The notes under the pieces: model-generated
The model's database searches: none
The model's input: only the letters and a program-made list of their open reading frames with translations
What the model was told of the DNA's origin: nothing
Origin: Dirofilaria immitis
Lineage: Eukaryota > Nematoda > Chromadorea > Rhabditida > Onchocercidae
Direction: 5' to 3'
DNA: 64,000 bases
Assembly (NCBI GenBank): GCA_024305405.1
Contig: JAKNDB010000104.1
Coordinates: 1 to 64,000 of the forward strand
Shown here: positions 51,101-61,571 of the stretch, piece by piece
How the letters are laid out: every line of letters begins with the position of its first letter
Numbering within the stretch: position 1 is the first letter of the stretch
Program-made: the position numbers and the translations under genes

Positions 51101-52224
51101 TGTTTCAAATTATTTTATTTGAGCAAGCACATAATTTGCTTAGAAATTTGCTTTTTCTTAAAAATATTTTTTATTTTATTTGTAAATATTTATAGTACAA
51201 CATTGTGAACTAAAATAATGCCTATTTATCCATTTTATTTGAACAAAAATTGAAAAAAAAATTGATTATTTGAACAAAAATTGAAAAATGAAATCCCATT
51301 TATATTTAGATCGTTTTGGTTTAGTCGGTAGCAGGAAACAAACGATTCATAATAACTTCCTTAAGAACCATTGAGAAACTTAGGTAGTGTATATATTTGG
51401 CCGATTAATGATGGCAGTTGCATTATGACAGTGTCGCTTGATTAATTAAAATAATTAATTATTATATATATATATATATATATTTGAAACTAAACTAAAC
51501 TAAAAACTGAACTAACATGCTAATTTACTCGACTAGGCGACCAACATATATAGTGCAATATCAACATGTTTCAAATATTTGTGAACAAAGGGATGTAAAG
51601 TTGAATTTCTTAAAAGTATTAGCTTCGTGAAAAATTACAATGAAACAAAGCATGTAAGAATTATTAGGATGAAAAATTCCAAATTCATGACATATTTGCT
51701 TTATTTGTTGGGTATAGTTGATGTGCTTTGTTCGATTTTTATTGTCCTTTAAACATTTCATTGCTATTTAACAAAATAAATAATGCAATGATTCCCTTCT
51801 GAGCCATATTTTTTGTTGAATGATTGATATGGATATTTTCTCGAACAATAACTTTCCCCATTTTTATTATTCTCTTCAATTTATCATAATGTGTTTAAGC
51901 AATGTGCAAGAAAGAAAAATAGCTAATAGCGCTAATTATTGAATTTCATTTCCAAATTATCCATATTCATCCAGTAAATATGCAATTAAATCAATTTGCA
52001 AAGTAACTTCTTATGGGACAATATGAGACAGCTGAAATAAAAAAAAGCGCTGCAAATTCATGAATTTCATGTGTCTCCCTTTTCTAAAAGAAAAAAACTG
52101 CAAGAAATTGACATGTTAATAGTGATTCTGACATGAAACAAATATTGAATACTTAGTCTACTGAGAGACGACATTAATAGCATATACATATGAAAAGTGC
52201 TTGTAAGCTTTGCATTTTATTACA
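51101..52224. other. Non-coding interval
   Basis: AT-rich with a (TA)n run at about 51461-51483. No gene seen. Confidence 0.5.
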
Positions 52225-52385
52225 GAATGAAAGATATTGCAATAATTGACTTTGTTCCTGTAAAAATGGCAAAATATATTGCTAAAAAAGGTGAGGAAAG
52301 TCAAGGCCGTATAAAATATAGAAACAATGAAATAATAAGAGTCACAAAGATTAATGATCGAAATAGTCGAATTATCGAATTATGA
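52225..52385 (+). CDS. Possible small exon or 53-codon ORF
   Basis: A TTTTATTACAG acceptor is followed one base later by ATG and a frame MKDIAIIDFVPVKMAKYIAK...RNSRIIEL-stop. Coding-like but short, and no partner exon was found. It ends about 85 bp before the left palindrome arm. Confidence 0.3.
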
Positions 52386-52724
52386 GAAGGAAGAGATTTT
52401 TCGATAAATTCTTTAATTCCAATCATTGCGTTGTCAGTAACAAAATCCTATGCTAATTTTCAAAAAGTTATATTTAATTATCAATTTAAGGAAGAAAAAT
52501 ATTTGTGGTAAGTAATTAAAGTTCAATAATTGACAATTTAAACTCAGAGTACATGAGAAAAATTTAAATTTGGAACATATAATCAGATGAAGATTAACAC
52601 TCTATGATTAAATCAACATTTGAGATAGCAGATAAAGTAATGATTAAAAATTTTAATGCCAAACATTTAAAATGGATACACCACATCCTACAACTACTTA
52701 ATGAGGAACAATTCTGAATTATTG

Positions 52725-52841
52725 TCGCCCCTTGCGGAGCTCCCAAAAATGTCGTTACAATCATGAACACTCTCCTACACGGAAATCTTTAGTAAAAGGC
52801 GAAAGATTTTCTCGGTCAAATGCAGGAGAGCAAGACAAACT
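52725..52841 (-). ncRNA. U5 snRNA, copy A
   Basis: U5 holds the exons together during splicing. The conserved loop CGCCTTTTACTAAAG with its AATCTTT/AAAGATT stem is present, flanked by the CTCTCCTGCA/TGTAGGAGAG stem. The Sm site is CATTTTTGGG, with five T where copy D has six. The 3' hairpin is GCTCC-GCAA-GGGGC. Length is about 117 nt, normal for U5. It is divergent to the U2 gene at 53422, 580 bp away. Confidence 0.93.
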
Positions 52842-52875
52842 GGCTGATCTTTCAATCATTGATATAGATGACATC

Positions 52876-52893
52876 GCAAGAAATACGTAGTGG
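52876..52893 (-). promoter_or_regulatory. Proximal element of U5 copy A
   Basis: CCAC-N11-TGC on the minus strand, about 52 bp before the predicted RNA start. Confidence 0.65.
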
Positions 52894-53366
52894 TATAGTG
52901 GATAATAAAGACGAGCAGAGAAAATGCTCTCACTAGAATGGAATTAAACTATTCAATAATTTTTTTAGGATCGATTTCTGTTTAGGATCGATTTCTGTCT
53001 CAATATTTTTCTCATTGATTGAACTGGACATTGGTTATGATGTAATCATGTCAATCAGGTGAAGTCAATGGGTTTGACATTTTGTTAAGTTCATTTATTT
53101 CTAATCTTTTTGAAATCCGTCTGAACAAGATGATCCATTCTCTAATTCCTTGGTGACTTCTCACGTAGATCCAATGCGATACGCTTTTTGCGTCGTCTTT
53201 TCTCTTTCTTTCTCTCTTTTCCCTCCCTCACTTTATTTCAAGCGCTTAACGATTGCAATTAATTCCCTTCATAGAATTTCGACGTTACTAGAAAGTGATG
53301 TATCGAAAGAATGAAAGAGAGAGAGAGTATACACTCCATACACTTGCTAAAGTGAAGTTATAAAAC

Positions 53367-53384
53367 CCACCTAAAGTTTAATGC
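53367..53384 (+). promoter_or_regulatory. Proximal element of U2 copy 1
   Basis: TAAAACCCAC followed by TGC, with CCAC at -55 from the RNA start. This is the usual place of an snRNA proximal sequence element. Confidence 0.7.
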
Positions 53385-53421
53385 TATATGCGATATTAGG
53401 CAGCAGTGCGCGATGATCAGC

Positions 53422-53610
53422 ATCGCTTCTCGGCCTATTGGCTAAGATCAAAGTGTAGTATCTGTTCTTATCAGCTTAATCTCTGATATGTGATCAATCG
53501 ATCACTTCGAGATTATTCTATTTTTGAGACCATGGTGGGTTTGTAGGGGCTTGCTCCTCACCTACCGCGGGTCGACCCGGTATTGCACCTACCTCCGGGA
53601 ACGGCCCATC
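53422..53610 (+). ncRNA. U2 snRNA, copy 1
   Basis: U2 pairs with the intron branch site. It starts ATCGCTTCTCGGCC, then GGCTAAGATCAAAG. The branch-pairing GTAGTA is at 53455-53460 (+34), the Sm site ATTTTTG is near 53520, and the 3' stem-loop IV is CCGGTATTGCACCTACCTCC ending AACGGCCC. It is 189 nt, the usual U2 length. The sequence is much more GC-rich than its surroundings. A hairpin ATCC-TTCG-GGAT followed by A-rich sequence lies just downstream. Confidence 0.96.
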
Positions 53611-53628
53611 ATCCTTCGGGATGAAAAA
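53611..53628 (+). terminator. Hairpin at the U2 copy 1 3' border
   Basis: ATCC-TTCG-GGAT hairpin followed by GAAAAAC. Every U2 copy has it (CTCG loop in the inner pair). It is a possible 3'-end signal; function inferred from position only. Confidence 0.45.
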
Positions 53629-54943
53629 CGTTGACGCCCGTTAATTGGTACTGGCGAGATTGTGTCATGCTCGAACATGTCGACGTTAAAATTATTAGGG
53701 TTCGAACGGTGTCAATTCAAAGTCAAGACGACCATAAAGCGGAGCATCTGTTGAATAAGATAAAGTATTTCCCATTGAGACGAGGAAACGGAGAACATGA
53801 AACTTCTTTCTGTCTTCTGTCTGATGAGAGATATTTTATCAACTTTTTCTTCGATAGGGAAGAGTGCAACTTCCGCTGAAATCGCGAGGAATTTCCAAAG
53901 ATAGAGATTTATAAGGGAATATTAAATTGTACGTCAAGATGTTGTAAATTAAATCATACTTATGTACTTCAAATAAAGGCTGTGAACTTTGGTTGCGACC
54001 TGAAAGTGATCTCGGAATAGCACGAAGGATTCTAATCAATAACAACAACAATTCCGCTAGATGTGTTCTATGAAGTCAGTTGGATAGTATATCAACCATC
54101 TTTGGATCGCTTCTTTCCTTTGAGTCATATTATCGTCATTAGAATTATCTTATTGTATTATTGATGTTGTAATTGTTGCATTTATTGATGTGTTATCGAA
54201 ATTATATGTGATAAAGATTTTATTATCCAAATTGAAGTTTATTTCCATACGCAAGAAATAAAGAAATTGTAGTAATGTATGAAAAATGAGAAGAAGAAAT
54301 CACTCATTTCAAATTTTGTTATGATCAGAAAGAGAATAATGAATCAATAGCAACCGTTAAATATCAATCGAAAATGTCGATAGTATTTTCGAACTCAAAT
54401 ACACAATTGTTTGTAAGTTTTTCGATTATTGCTGCTGAATATTTAAATAAAATTGTAAAATTTTATTCAAAATCGAAATCGAAATATGTAGATCCAGCAG
54501 AATTCTAATGAATGCTTATAAAGAAAGCATCCACAACTAGCATTATTATACGCGCTAATGATGAGATAAAAACATGATTGGGCTAAATCTCTTCCCCTCC
54601 CCGCGCATCGCTTCTTTTGATATCAGAGAAAGCAAAGCAAAACGTTTGAAAAATCACGTAGCTTTATTTCATTTGCACATAATGATCAAATTTATAGGCA
54701 ATTATCAAAAACGAAAGGAATACTGCTGCTTTGAAGATCAATCATTACTGGACCAATAAAACTAGCTAATTAATTAACAATCATCTTACACGATGAACGT
54801 GCGTGCTAACATTTCTCATACTATTTCTTTAAATAAAAGGAAAGATAACATTAAACCATCTTAAGACAGAATACTTAAGAAGGGTTAAACAAAACCCTTA
54901 TTAAATCCTTACTCATCTTAAACTATTTTTCATCCCGAGGGAT

Positions 54944-55132
54944 GATGGGCCGTTCCCGGAGGTAGGTGCAATACCGGGTCGACCCGCGGTAGGTGAGGAG
55001 CAAGCCCCTACAAACCCACCATGGTCTCAAAAATAGAATAATCTCGAAGTGATCGATTGATCACATATCAGAGATTAAGCTGATAAGAACAGATACTACA
55101 CTTTGATCTTAGCCAATAGGCCGAGAAGCGAT
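54944..55132 (-). ncRNA. U2 snRNA, copy 2
   Basis: The RNA sequence is the same as copy 1, on the minus strand and convergent with it across 1.3 kb. Its flanks differ from those of copy 1 except for the proximal element and the 3' hairpin. Confidence 0.96.
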
Positions 55133-55169
55133 AATGTACGGTATTCACTGTTACTTAATAACGCACATA

Positions 55170-55187
55170 GCAACAAGCATCGAGTGG
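55170..55187 (-). promoter_or_regulatory. Proximal element of U2 copy 2
   Basis: CCAC-N11-TGC on the minus strand, with CCAC at -55. Confidence 0.7.
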
Positions 55188-55298
55188 GTTTTACAATTTT
55201 GTAGAGAGTACTCTCTTTCTTTCTCCTTTATACGTTCGATATATCACTTCTAGCAATTTTCATGAAAGGAATAATTGCAATGGTCAATTGATCGAAAT

Positions 55299-55325
55299 AG
55301 AGAGAGAGAGAGAGAGAGAGAGAAA
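55299..55325. repeat. (GA)n tract
   Basis: AGAGAG run upstream of U2 copy 2, mirrored by (CT)n at about 58473-58499. A shorter GAGAGA run sits at a similar distance upstream of the outer U2 copies. Confidence 0.9.
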
Positions 55326-55665
55326 AAAAGAATTTATTTACAGAGAGCTTATCAATGACTTTTTTGACTATTATGTTATTTCATTGTAATAATAATTTTG
55401 CTGCCAAAATTGGATTACTAATTGATAACCATCTTATTAATCGTAAAAGATTATATGCATTTTGATAATTTCCTTAGTATACTACGTTCAATTGTTGATT
55501 AAATTACAACTATAAATTATCAAATATACATTGCTAATTAGCATTATTTGGATCAGATATTTTATACGGACTTGATTCCATCATAAAATCTGACTCTTTA
55601 AACTTGAATTTATCTCACGTTATGATTAGCATCTTTGTATTGCTTTGATTGAATTTGCCATATCA

Positions 55666-55929
55666 TTAATAAATAATATTGCCATTTATTGAGTATGGAG
55701 ACCATGTTCGAAAACAAATGAGATTTACAATACCTTTACCTTTATGATGACGTGATTCATATATATGTGAGTATTTTTTTTTTTTATTGAATTTTCCTAT
55801 TTTTCTATGTAGCTTCCTCTTCCTTTTCATTCCAGGAAAACATTGTCTATGAGTTTCGCAGTGTTCAGTATCATCTAGATTGAATACTAATCTTCTTATA
55901 TCGTATAGATAAATTTTTTCTCCTTTCAT
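55666..55929 (-). CDS. Possible 87-codon ORF in left arm
   Basis: Frame MKGEKIYLYDIRRLVFNLDD ... HCETHRQCFPGMKRKRKLHR ... ESRHHKGKG. It is basic, with two Cys in a short spacing, and lacks a signal peptide. An identical copy exists in the right arm, but arm identity makes that uninformative. It has a poly-Lys run from an A-tract. Not recognised. Confidence 0.25.
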   Translation of the reverse strand: MKGEKIYLYDIRRLVFNLDDTEHCETHRQCFPGMKRKRKLHRKIGKFNKKKKYSHIYESRHHKGKGIVNLICFRTWSPYSINGNIIY

Positions 55930-56450
55930 GAATATGAAAGGAAAAATTGATTGGCATTTCTCTCCTAGTTAGCCAAATGAATATTAAACTTCATTATTCG
56001 TTATCCATTTATTGGAAAAAATTTACTTTGAGTTATTATCGTTTAGTTTCCTTTCCGTTTTTAAACCTTTAAAAACGTATAAAGAAATGAATATATTATT
56101 AATTATTTGATCCGATATTAGATATTATAGATAGCGATAATCTAACAAAGGTTTTTAGTACATACTGTTTTCATAATGTTAATACATTTTATTGCGAGAA
56201 TTCATATGTTCGTTCATCGTAGTGTCATCTTATATATATATATATAGTGACTTTGTCAGAAGTGAATTGGTTGCTGAGAATTCTTTGCAATTTCGCCATT
56301 TTAATACATTAAATGAAATGCCGAATATCCATCCATATACATTATTTTTCTGATAGATATCTATTCCTAAAAAAGTATTATTGAGCGAGCAACTCAATTA
56401 TACTATATAACAAGAGCACTTTTCTCTGCTTGTCTTTAGTGTTCATTAAA

Positions 56451-56468
56451 CCACTACATACTTCTTGC
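56451..56468 (+). promoter_or_regulatory. Proximal element of U5 copy B
   Basis: ATTAAACCACTACATAC followed by TTGC; CCAC to TGC spacing is 15, as in the U2 genes. Confidence 0.65.
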
Positions 56469-56504
56469 GAATCTGTCTATATCAACAGTTGAAGAACGAC
56501 TATA

Positions 56505-56620
56505 ATTTTGTCTTGCTCTCCTGCATTTGACCGTGAAAATCTTTCGCCTTTTACTAAAGATTTCCGTGCAGGAGAGTATTCATGATTGTAATAACATTTT
56601 TGGAAGCTCCGCATGGGGCA
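56505..56620 (+). ncRNA. U5 snRNA, copy B
   Basis: Same conserved loop as copy A. The stem is CTCTCCTGCA/TGCAGGAGAG, fully paired here where copies A and D have one change (TGTAGG). The Sm site is ACATTTTTGG and the 3' hairpin GCTCC-GCAT-GGGGC. The 5' end is uncertain by 2-3 nt. It is divergent to U2 copy 2. Confidence 0.93.
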
Positions 56621-56624
56621 ACTA

Positions 56625-56723
56625 ATCGATAAAGCCTTAATTTAGAGATTTCTTCGCAAAAAGAATAAAGTCTAATTTTTCGTTTCCTTATCCGTTGATG
56701 TGCATCGATAAAGCCTTAATTTA
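56625..56723. repeat. 20-bp direct repeats at the inner end of the left arm
   Basis: ATCGATAAAGCCTTAATTTA occurs at 56625-56644 and 56704-56723, bracketing the last 100 bp before the spacer. The mirror pair is in the right arm at about 57073-57172. Confidence 0.9.
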
Positions 56724-56727
56724 TCAA

Positions 56728-57068
56728 TGTAATTGTTGTTGTAAGACAATTGGATAAACAATTGTTCGAATGATTTTGAAGAAATGAATAAATGAAGAAA
56801 TAATATCTTTACATTCATTCCATAACGTATTTTCTAGAAATGATTAGTTTAAAATAGATTTACAACGAATAATAGATATAAAAGAATTGAAGTAAAGAAG
56901 GAGGAAAAGAAGAGAAACAGAAAAAAATCGAAATGTATTTATAAGCTATAGTCCTTCACTTAAACCTTTTCAAATGAACATTGTAAATAAAATAATTTTG
57001 GAAATGCAAAACGGAAATGAATATTGAAGACTGCTTATATATGAAGTTAATCATCATTAAAGAAACAG
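56728..57068. other. Unique spacer of the palindrome
   Basis: 341 bp with no self-complementarity between its halves that I can see. No gene recognised. Confidence 0.85.
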
Positions 57069-57176
57069 TTGATAAATTAAGGCTTTATCGATGCACATCA
57101 ACGGATAAGGAAACGAAAAAATTAGACTTTATTCTTTTTGCGAAGAAATCTCTAAATTAAGGCTTTATCGATTAGT

Positions 57177-57292
57177 TGCCCCATGCGGAGCTTCCAAAAA
57201 TGTTATTACAATCATGAATACTCTCCTGCACGGAAATCTTTAGTAAAAGGCGAAAGATTTTCACGGTCAAATGCAGGAGAGCAAGACAAAAT
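57177..57292 (-). ncRNA. U5 snRNA, copy C
   Basis: Mirror of copy B, with the same loop, Sm site and 3' hairpin. It is divergent to U2 copy 3. Confidence 0.93.
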
Positions 57293-57328
57293 TATAGTCG
57301 TTCTTCAACTGTTGATATAGACAGATTC

Positions 57329-57346
57329 GCAAGAAGTATGTAGTGG
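57329..57346 (-). promoter_or_regulatory. Proximal element of U5 copy C
   Basis: Mirror of the element at 56451-56468. Confidence 0.65.
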
Positions 57347-57867
57347 TTTAATGAACACTAAAGACAAGCAGAGAAAAGTGCTCTTGTTATATAGTATAAT
57401 TGAGTTGCTCGCTCAATAATACTTTTTTAGGAATAGATATCTATCAGAAAAATAATGTATATGGATGGATATTCGGCATTTCATTTAATGTATTAAAATG
57501 GCGAAATTGCAAAGAATTCTCAGCAACCAATTCACTTCTGACAAAGTCACTATATATATATATATAAGATGACACTACGATGAACGAACATATGAATTCT
57601 CGCAATAAAATGTATTAACATTATGAAAACAGTATGTACTAAAAACCTTTGTTAGATTATCGCTATCTATAATATCTAATATCGGATCAAATAATTAATA
57701 ATATATTCATTTCTTTATACGTTTTTAAAGGTTTAAAAACGGAAAGGAAACTAAACGATAATAACTCAAAGTAAATTTTTTCCAATAAATGGATAACGAA
57801 TAATGAAGTTTAATATTCATTTGGCTAACTAGGAGAGAAATGCCAATCAATTTTTCCTTTCATATTC

Positions 57868-58131
57868 ATGAAAGGAGAAAAAATTTATCTATACGATATA
57901 AGAAGATTAGTATTCAATCTAGATGATACTGAACACTGCGAAACTCATAGACAATGTTTTCCTGGAATGAAAAGGAAGAGGAAGCTACATAGAAAAATAG
58001 GAAAATTCAATAAAAAAAAAAAATACTCACATATATATGAATCACGTCATCATAAAGGTAAAGGTATTGTAAATCTCATTTGTTTTCGAACATGGTCTCC
58101 ATACTCAATAAATGGCAATATTATTTATTAA
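57868..58131 (+). CDS. Possible 87-codon ORF in right arm
   Basis: Mirror of 55666-55929 with the same protein sequence. See there for composition. No splice or homology support. Confidence 0.25.
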   Translation: MKGEKIYLYDIRRLVFNLDDTEHCETHRQCFPGMKRKRKLHRKIGKFNKKKKYSHIYESRHHKGKGIVNLICFRTWSPYSINGNIIY

Positions 58132-58610
58132 TGATATGGCAAATTCAATCAAAGCAATACAAAGATGCTAATCATAACGTGAGATAAATTCAAGTTTAAA
58201 GAGTCAGATTTTATGATGGAATCAAGTCCGTATAAAATATCTGATCCAAATAATGCTAATTAGCAATGTATATTTGATAATTTATAGTTGTAATTTAATC
58301 AACAATTGAACGTAGTATACTAAGGAAATTATCAAAATGCATATAATCTTTTACGATTAATAAGATGGTTATCAATTAGTAATCCAATTTTGGCAGCAAA
58401 ATTATTATTACAATGAAATAACATAATAGTCAAAAAAGTCATTGATAAGCTCTCTGTAAATAAATTCTTTTTTTCTCTCTCTCTCTCTCTCTCTCTCTAT
58501 TTCGATCAATTGACCATTGCAATTATTCCTTTCATGAAAATTGCTAGAAGTGATATATCGAACGTATAAAGGAGAAAGAAAGAGAGTACTCTACTACAAA
58601 ATTGTAAAAC

Positions 58611-58628
58611 CCACTCGATGCTTGTTGC
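58611..58628 (+). promoter_or_regulatory. Proximal element of U2 copy 3
   Basis: GTAAAACCCACTCGATG followed by TTGC, CCAC at -55. Confidence 0.7.
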
Positions 58629-58665
58629 TATGTGCGTTATTAAGTAACAGTGAATACCGTACATT

Positions 58666-58854
58666 ATCGCTTCTCGGCCTATTGGCTAAGATCAAAGTGT
58701 AGTATCTGTTCTTATCAGCTTAATCTCTGATATGTGATCAATCGATCACTTCGAGATTATTCTATTTTTGAGACCATGGTGGGTTTGTAGGGGCTTGCTC
58801 CTCACCTACCGCGGGTCGACCCGGTATTGCACCTACCTCCGGGAACGGCCCATC
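58666..58854 (+). ncRNA. U2 snRNA, copy 3
   Basis: Mirror of copy 2, with the RNA region matching copies 1 and 4. It is followed by the CATCC-CTCG-GGATG hairpin and AAAAA. Confidence 0.96.
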
Positions 58855-60187
58855 ATCCCTCGGGATGAAAAATAGTTTAAGATGAGTAAGGATTTAATAA
58901 GGGTTTTGTTTAACCCTTCTTAAGTATTCTGTCTTAAGATGGTTTAATGTTATCTTTCCTTTTATTTAAAGAAATAGTATGAGAAATGTTAGCACGCACG
59001 TTCATCGTGTAAGATGATTGTTAATTAATTAGCTAGTTTTATTGGTCCAGTAATGATTGATCTTCAAAGCAGCAGTATTCCTTTCGTTTTCGATAATTGC
59101 CTATAAATTTGATCATTATGTGCAAATGAAATAAAGCTACGTGATTTTTCAAACGTTTTGCTTTGCTTTCTCTGATATCAAAAGAAGCGATGCGCGGGGA
59201 GGGGAAGAGATTTAGCCCAATCATGTTTTTATCTCATCATTAGCGCGTATAATAATGCTAGTTGTGGATGCTTTCTTTATAAGCATTCATTAGAATTCTG
59301 CTGGATCTACATATTTCGATTTCGATTTTGAATAAAATTTTACAATTTTATTTAAATATTCAGCAGCAATAATCGAAAAACTTACAAACAATTGTGTATT
59401 TGAGTTCGAAAATACTATCGACATTTTCGATTGATATTTAACGGTTGCTATTGATTCATTATTCTCTTTCTGATCATAACAAAATTTGAAATGAGTGATT
59501 TCTTCTTCTCATTTTTCATACATTACTACAATTTCTTTATTTCTTGCGTATGGAAATAAACTTCAATTTGGATAATAAAATCTTTATCACATATAATTTC
59601 GATAACACATCAATAAATGCAACAATTACAACATCAATAATACAATAAGATAATTCTAATGACGATAATATGACTCAAAGGAAAGAAGCGATCCAAAGAT
59701 GGTTGATATACTATCCAACTGACTTCATAGAACACATCTAGCGGAATTGTTGTTGTTATTGATTAGAATCCTTCGTGCTATTCCGAGATCACTTTCAGGT
59801 CGCAACCAAAGTTCACAGCCTTTATTTGAAGTACATAAGTATGATTTAATTTACAACATCTTGACGTACAATTTAATATTCCCTTATAAATCTCTATCTT
59901 TGGAAATTCCTCGCGATTTCAGCGGAAGTTGCACTCTTCCCTATCGAAGAAAAAGTTGATAAAATATCTCTCATCAGACAGAAGACAGAAAGAAGTTTCA
60001 TGTTCTCCGTTTCCTCGTCTCAATGGGAAATACTTTATCTTATTCAACAGATGCTCCGCTTTATGGTCGTCTTGACTTTGAATTGACACCGTTCGAACCT
60101 TAATAATTTTAACGTCGACATGTTCGAGCATGACACAATCTCGCCAGTACCAATTAACGGGCGTCAACGTTTTTCATCCCGAAGGAT

Positions 60188-60376
60188 GATGGGCCGTTCC
60201 CGGAGGTAGGTGCAATACCGGGTCGACCCGCGGTAGGTGAGGAGCAAGCCCCTACAAACCCACCATGGTCTCAAAAATAGAATAATCTCGAAGTGATCGA
60301 TTGATCACATATCAGAGATTAAGCTGATAAGAACAGATACTACACTTTGATCTTAGCCAATAGGCCGAGAAGCGAT
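60188..60376 (-). ncRNA. U2 snRNA, copy 4
   Basis: Mirror of copy 1; convergent with copy 3. Confidence 0.96.
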
Positions 60377-60413
60377 GCTGATCATCGCGCACTGCTGCCT
60401 AATATCGCATATA

Positions 60414-60431
60414 GCATTAAACTTTAGGTGG
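60414..60431 (-). promoter_or_regulatory. Proximal element of U2 copy 4
   Basis: Mirror of the element at 53367-53384. Confidence 0.7.
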
Positions 60432-60904
60432 GTTTTATAACTTCACTTTAGCAAGTGTATGGAGTGTATACTCTCTCTCTCTTTCATTCTTTCGATACAT
60501 CACTTTCTAGTAACGTCGAAATTCTATGAAGGGAATTAATTGCAATCGTTAAGCGCTTGAAATAAAGTGAGGGAGGGAAAAGAGAGAAAGAAAGAGAAAA
60601 GACGACGCAAAAAGCGTATCGCATTGGATCTACGTGAGAAGTCACCAAGGAATTAGAGAATGGATCATCTTGTTCAGACGGATTTCAAAAAGATTAGAAA
60701 TAAATGAACTTAACAAAATGTCAAACCCATTGACTTCACCTGATTGACATGATTACATCATAACCAATGTCCAGTTCAATCAATGAGAAAAATATTGAGA
60801 CAGAAATCGATCCTAAACAGAAATCGATCCTAAAAAAATTATTGAATAGTTTAATTCCATTCTAGTGAGAGCATTTTCTCTGCTCGTCTTTATTATCCAC
60901 TATA

Positions 60905-60922
60905 CCACTACGTATTTCTTGC
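60905..60922 (+). promoter_or_regulatory. Proximal element of U5 copy D
   Basis: TATACCACTACGTATTTC followed by TTGC, about 52 bp before the RNA. Confidence 0.65.
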
Positions 60923-60956
60923 GATGTCATCTATATCAATGATTGAAAGATCAGCC

Positions 60957-61074
60957 AGTTTGTCTTGCTCTCCTGCATTTGACCGAGAAAATCTTTCGCC
61001 TTTTACTAAAGATTTCCGTGTAGGAGAGTGTTCATGATTGTAACGACATTTTTTGGGAGCTCCGCAAGGGGCGA
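60957..61074 (+). ncRNA. U5 snRNA, copy D
   Basis: Mirror of copy A except for one extra T in the Sm site (CATTTTTTGGG). The loop is at about 60998-61008 and the 3' hairpin is GCTCC-GCAA-GGGGC. Confidence 0.93.
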
Positions 61075-61416
61075 CAATAATTCCAGAATTGTTCCTCATT
61101 AAGTAGTTGTAGGATGTGGTGTATCCATTTTAAATGTTTGGCATTAAAATTTTTAATCATTACTTTATCTGCTATCTCAAATGTTGATTTAATCATAGAG
61201 TGTTAATCTTCATCTGATTATATGTTCCAAATTTAAATTTTTCTCATGTACTCTGAGTTTAAATTGTCAATTATTGAACTTTAATTACTTACCACAAATA
61301 TTTTTCTTCCTTAAATTGATAATTAAATATATTATATATCTTACGTAATGTTTCAAATAATTTTAAAAAATTTCAGATATTTTCAAACGAAATTTAATAT
61401 TTTCTGCAAATTTTAG

Positions 61417-61571
61417 GGGTGAATCAAAATTTTGAATGTCCTGATTCTAGCTTATCAAGAAATGAAGCAAGTAATTATGCTAAATTATCAGGAGCAAGAA
61501 ATAAACTTCAAAAGTTCTTCATCGTTGTTAATAGGGTTGAAAAAGAAATTTGCCAGAATTTTCGAAGTTAA
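61417..61571 (+). CDS. Unassigned coding-like exon
   Basis: A TTTTAG acceptor is followed by a frame VNQNFECPDSSLSRNEASNY...NRVEKEICQNFRS-stop, about 50 codons. It lies 85 bp right of the palindrome. No partner exon or family recognised. Confidence 0.35.

Larger units (their letters stand above)
52469..56727 (+). repeat. Left arm of the snRNA palindrome
   Basis: This is the inverted copy of 57069-61331; positions in the two arms sum to 113796-113800 throughout. Arms are nearly identical but not exact: for example AGGGTTCG at 53697 versus AAGGTTCG (complement) on the right, a 1-base difference in the U5 Sm site (52745) and a 1-base difference at about 55200. Gene order in this arm is U5(-), U2(+), U2(-), U5(+). 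Confidence 0.95.
57069..61331 (-). repeat. Right arm of the snRNA palindrome
   Basis: The inverted copy of 52469-56727. Homology begins at TTGATAAATTAAGG (57069) and ends at AATTAAATATA (61331), where both flanks become unrelated. Gene order is U5(-), U2(+), U2(-), U5(+). Confidence 0.95.

Noticed and set aside
52699..52890. Open frame on the minus-strand mirror of 60908-61099
   Set aside because: It overlaps the U5 genes; the RNA signature explains the conservation.
53631..53879. 82-codon frame directly after U2 copy 1 (and mirror at 59919-60167)
   Set aside because: It starts within the U2 3' border, has no splice or homology support, and is kept in both arms only because the arms are identical.
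54574..54759. 61-codon frame and its mirror at 59039-59224
   Set aside because: Short, unremarkable composition; duplicated with the arm. No evidence of coding.
52469..61331. Palindrome as a DNA transposon with long terminal inverted repeats
   Set aside because: No transposase frame, no target-site duplication visible at 52469/61331, and the arms hold snRNA genes with intact promoters.
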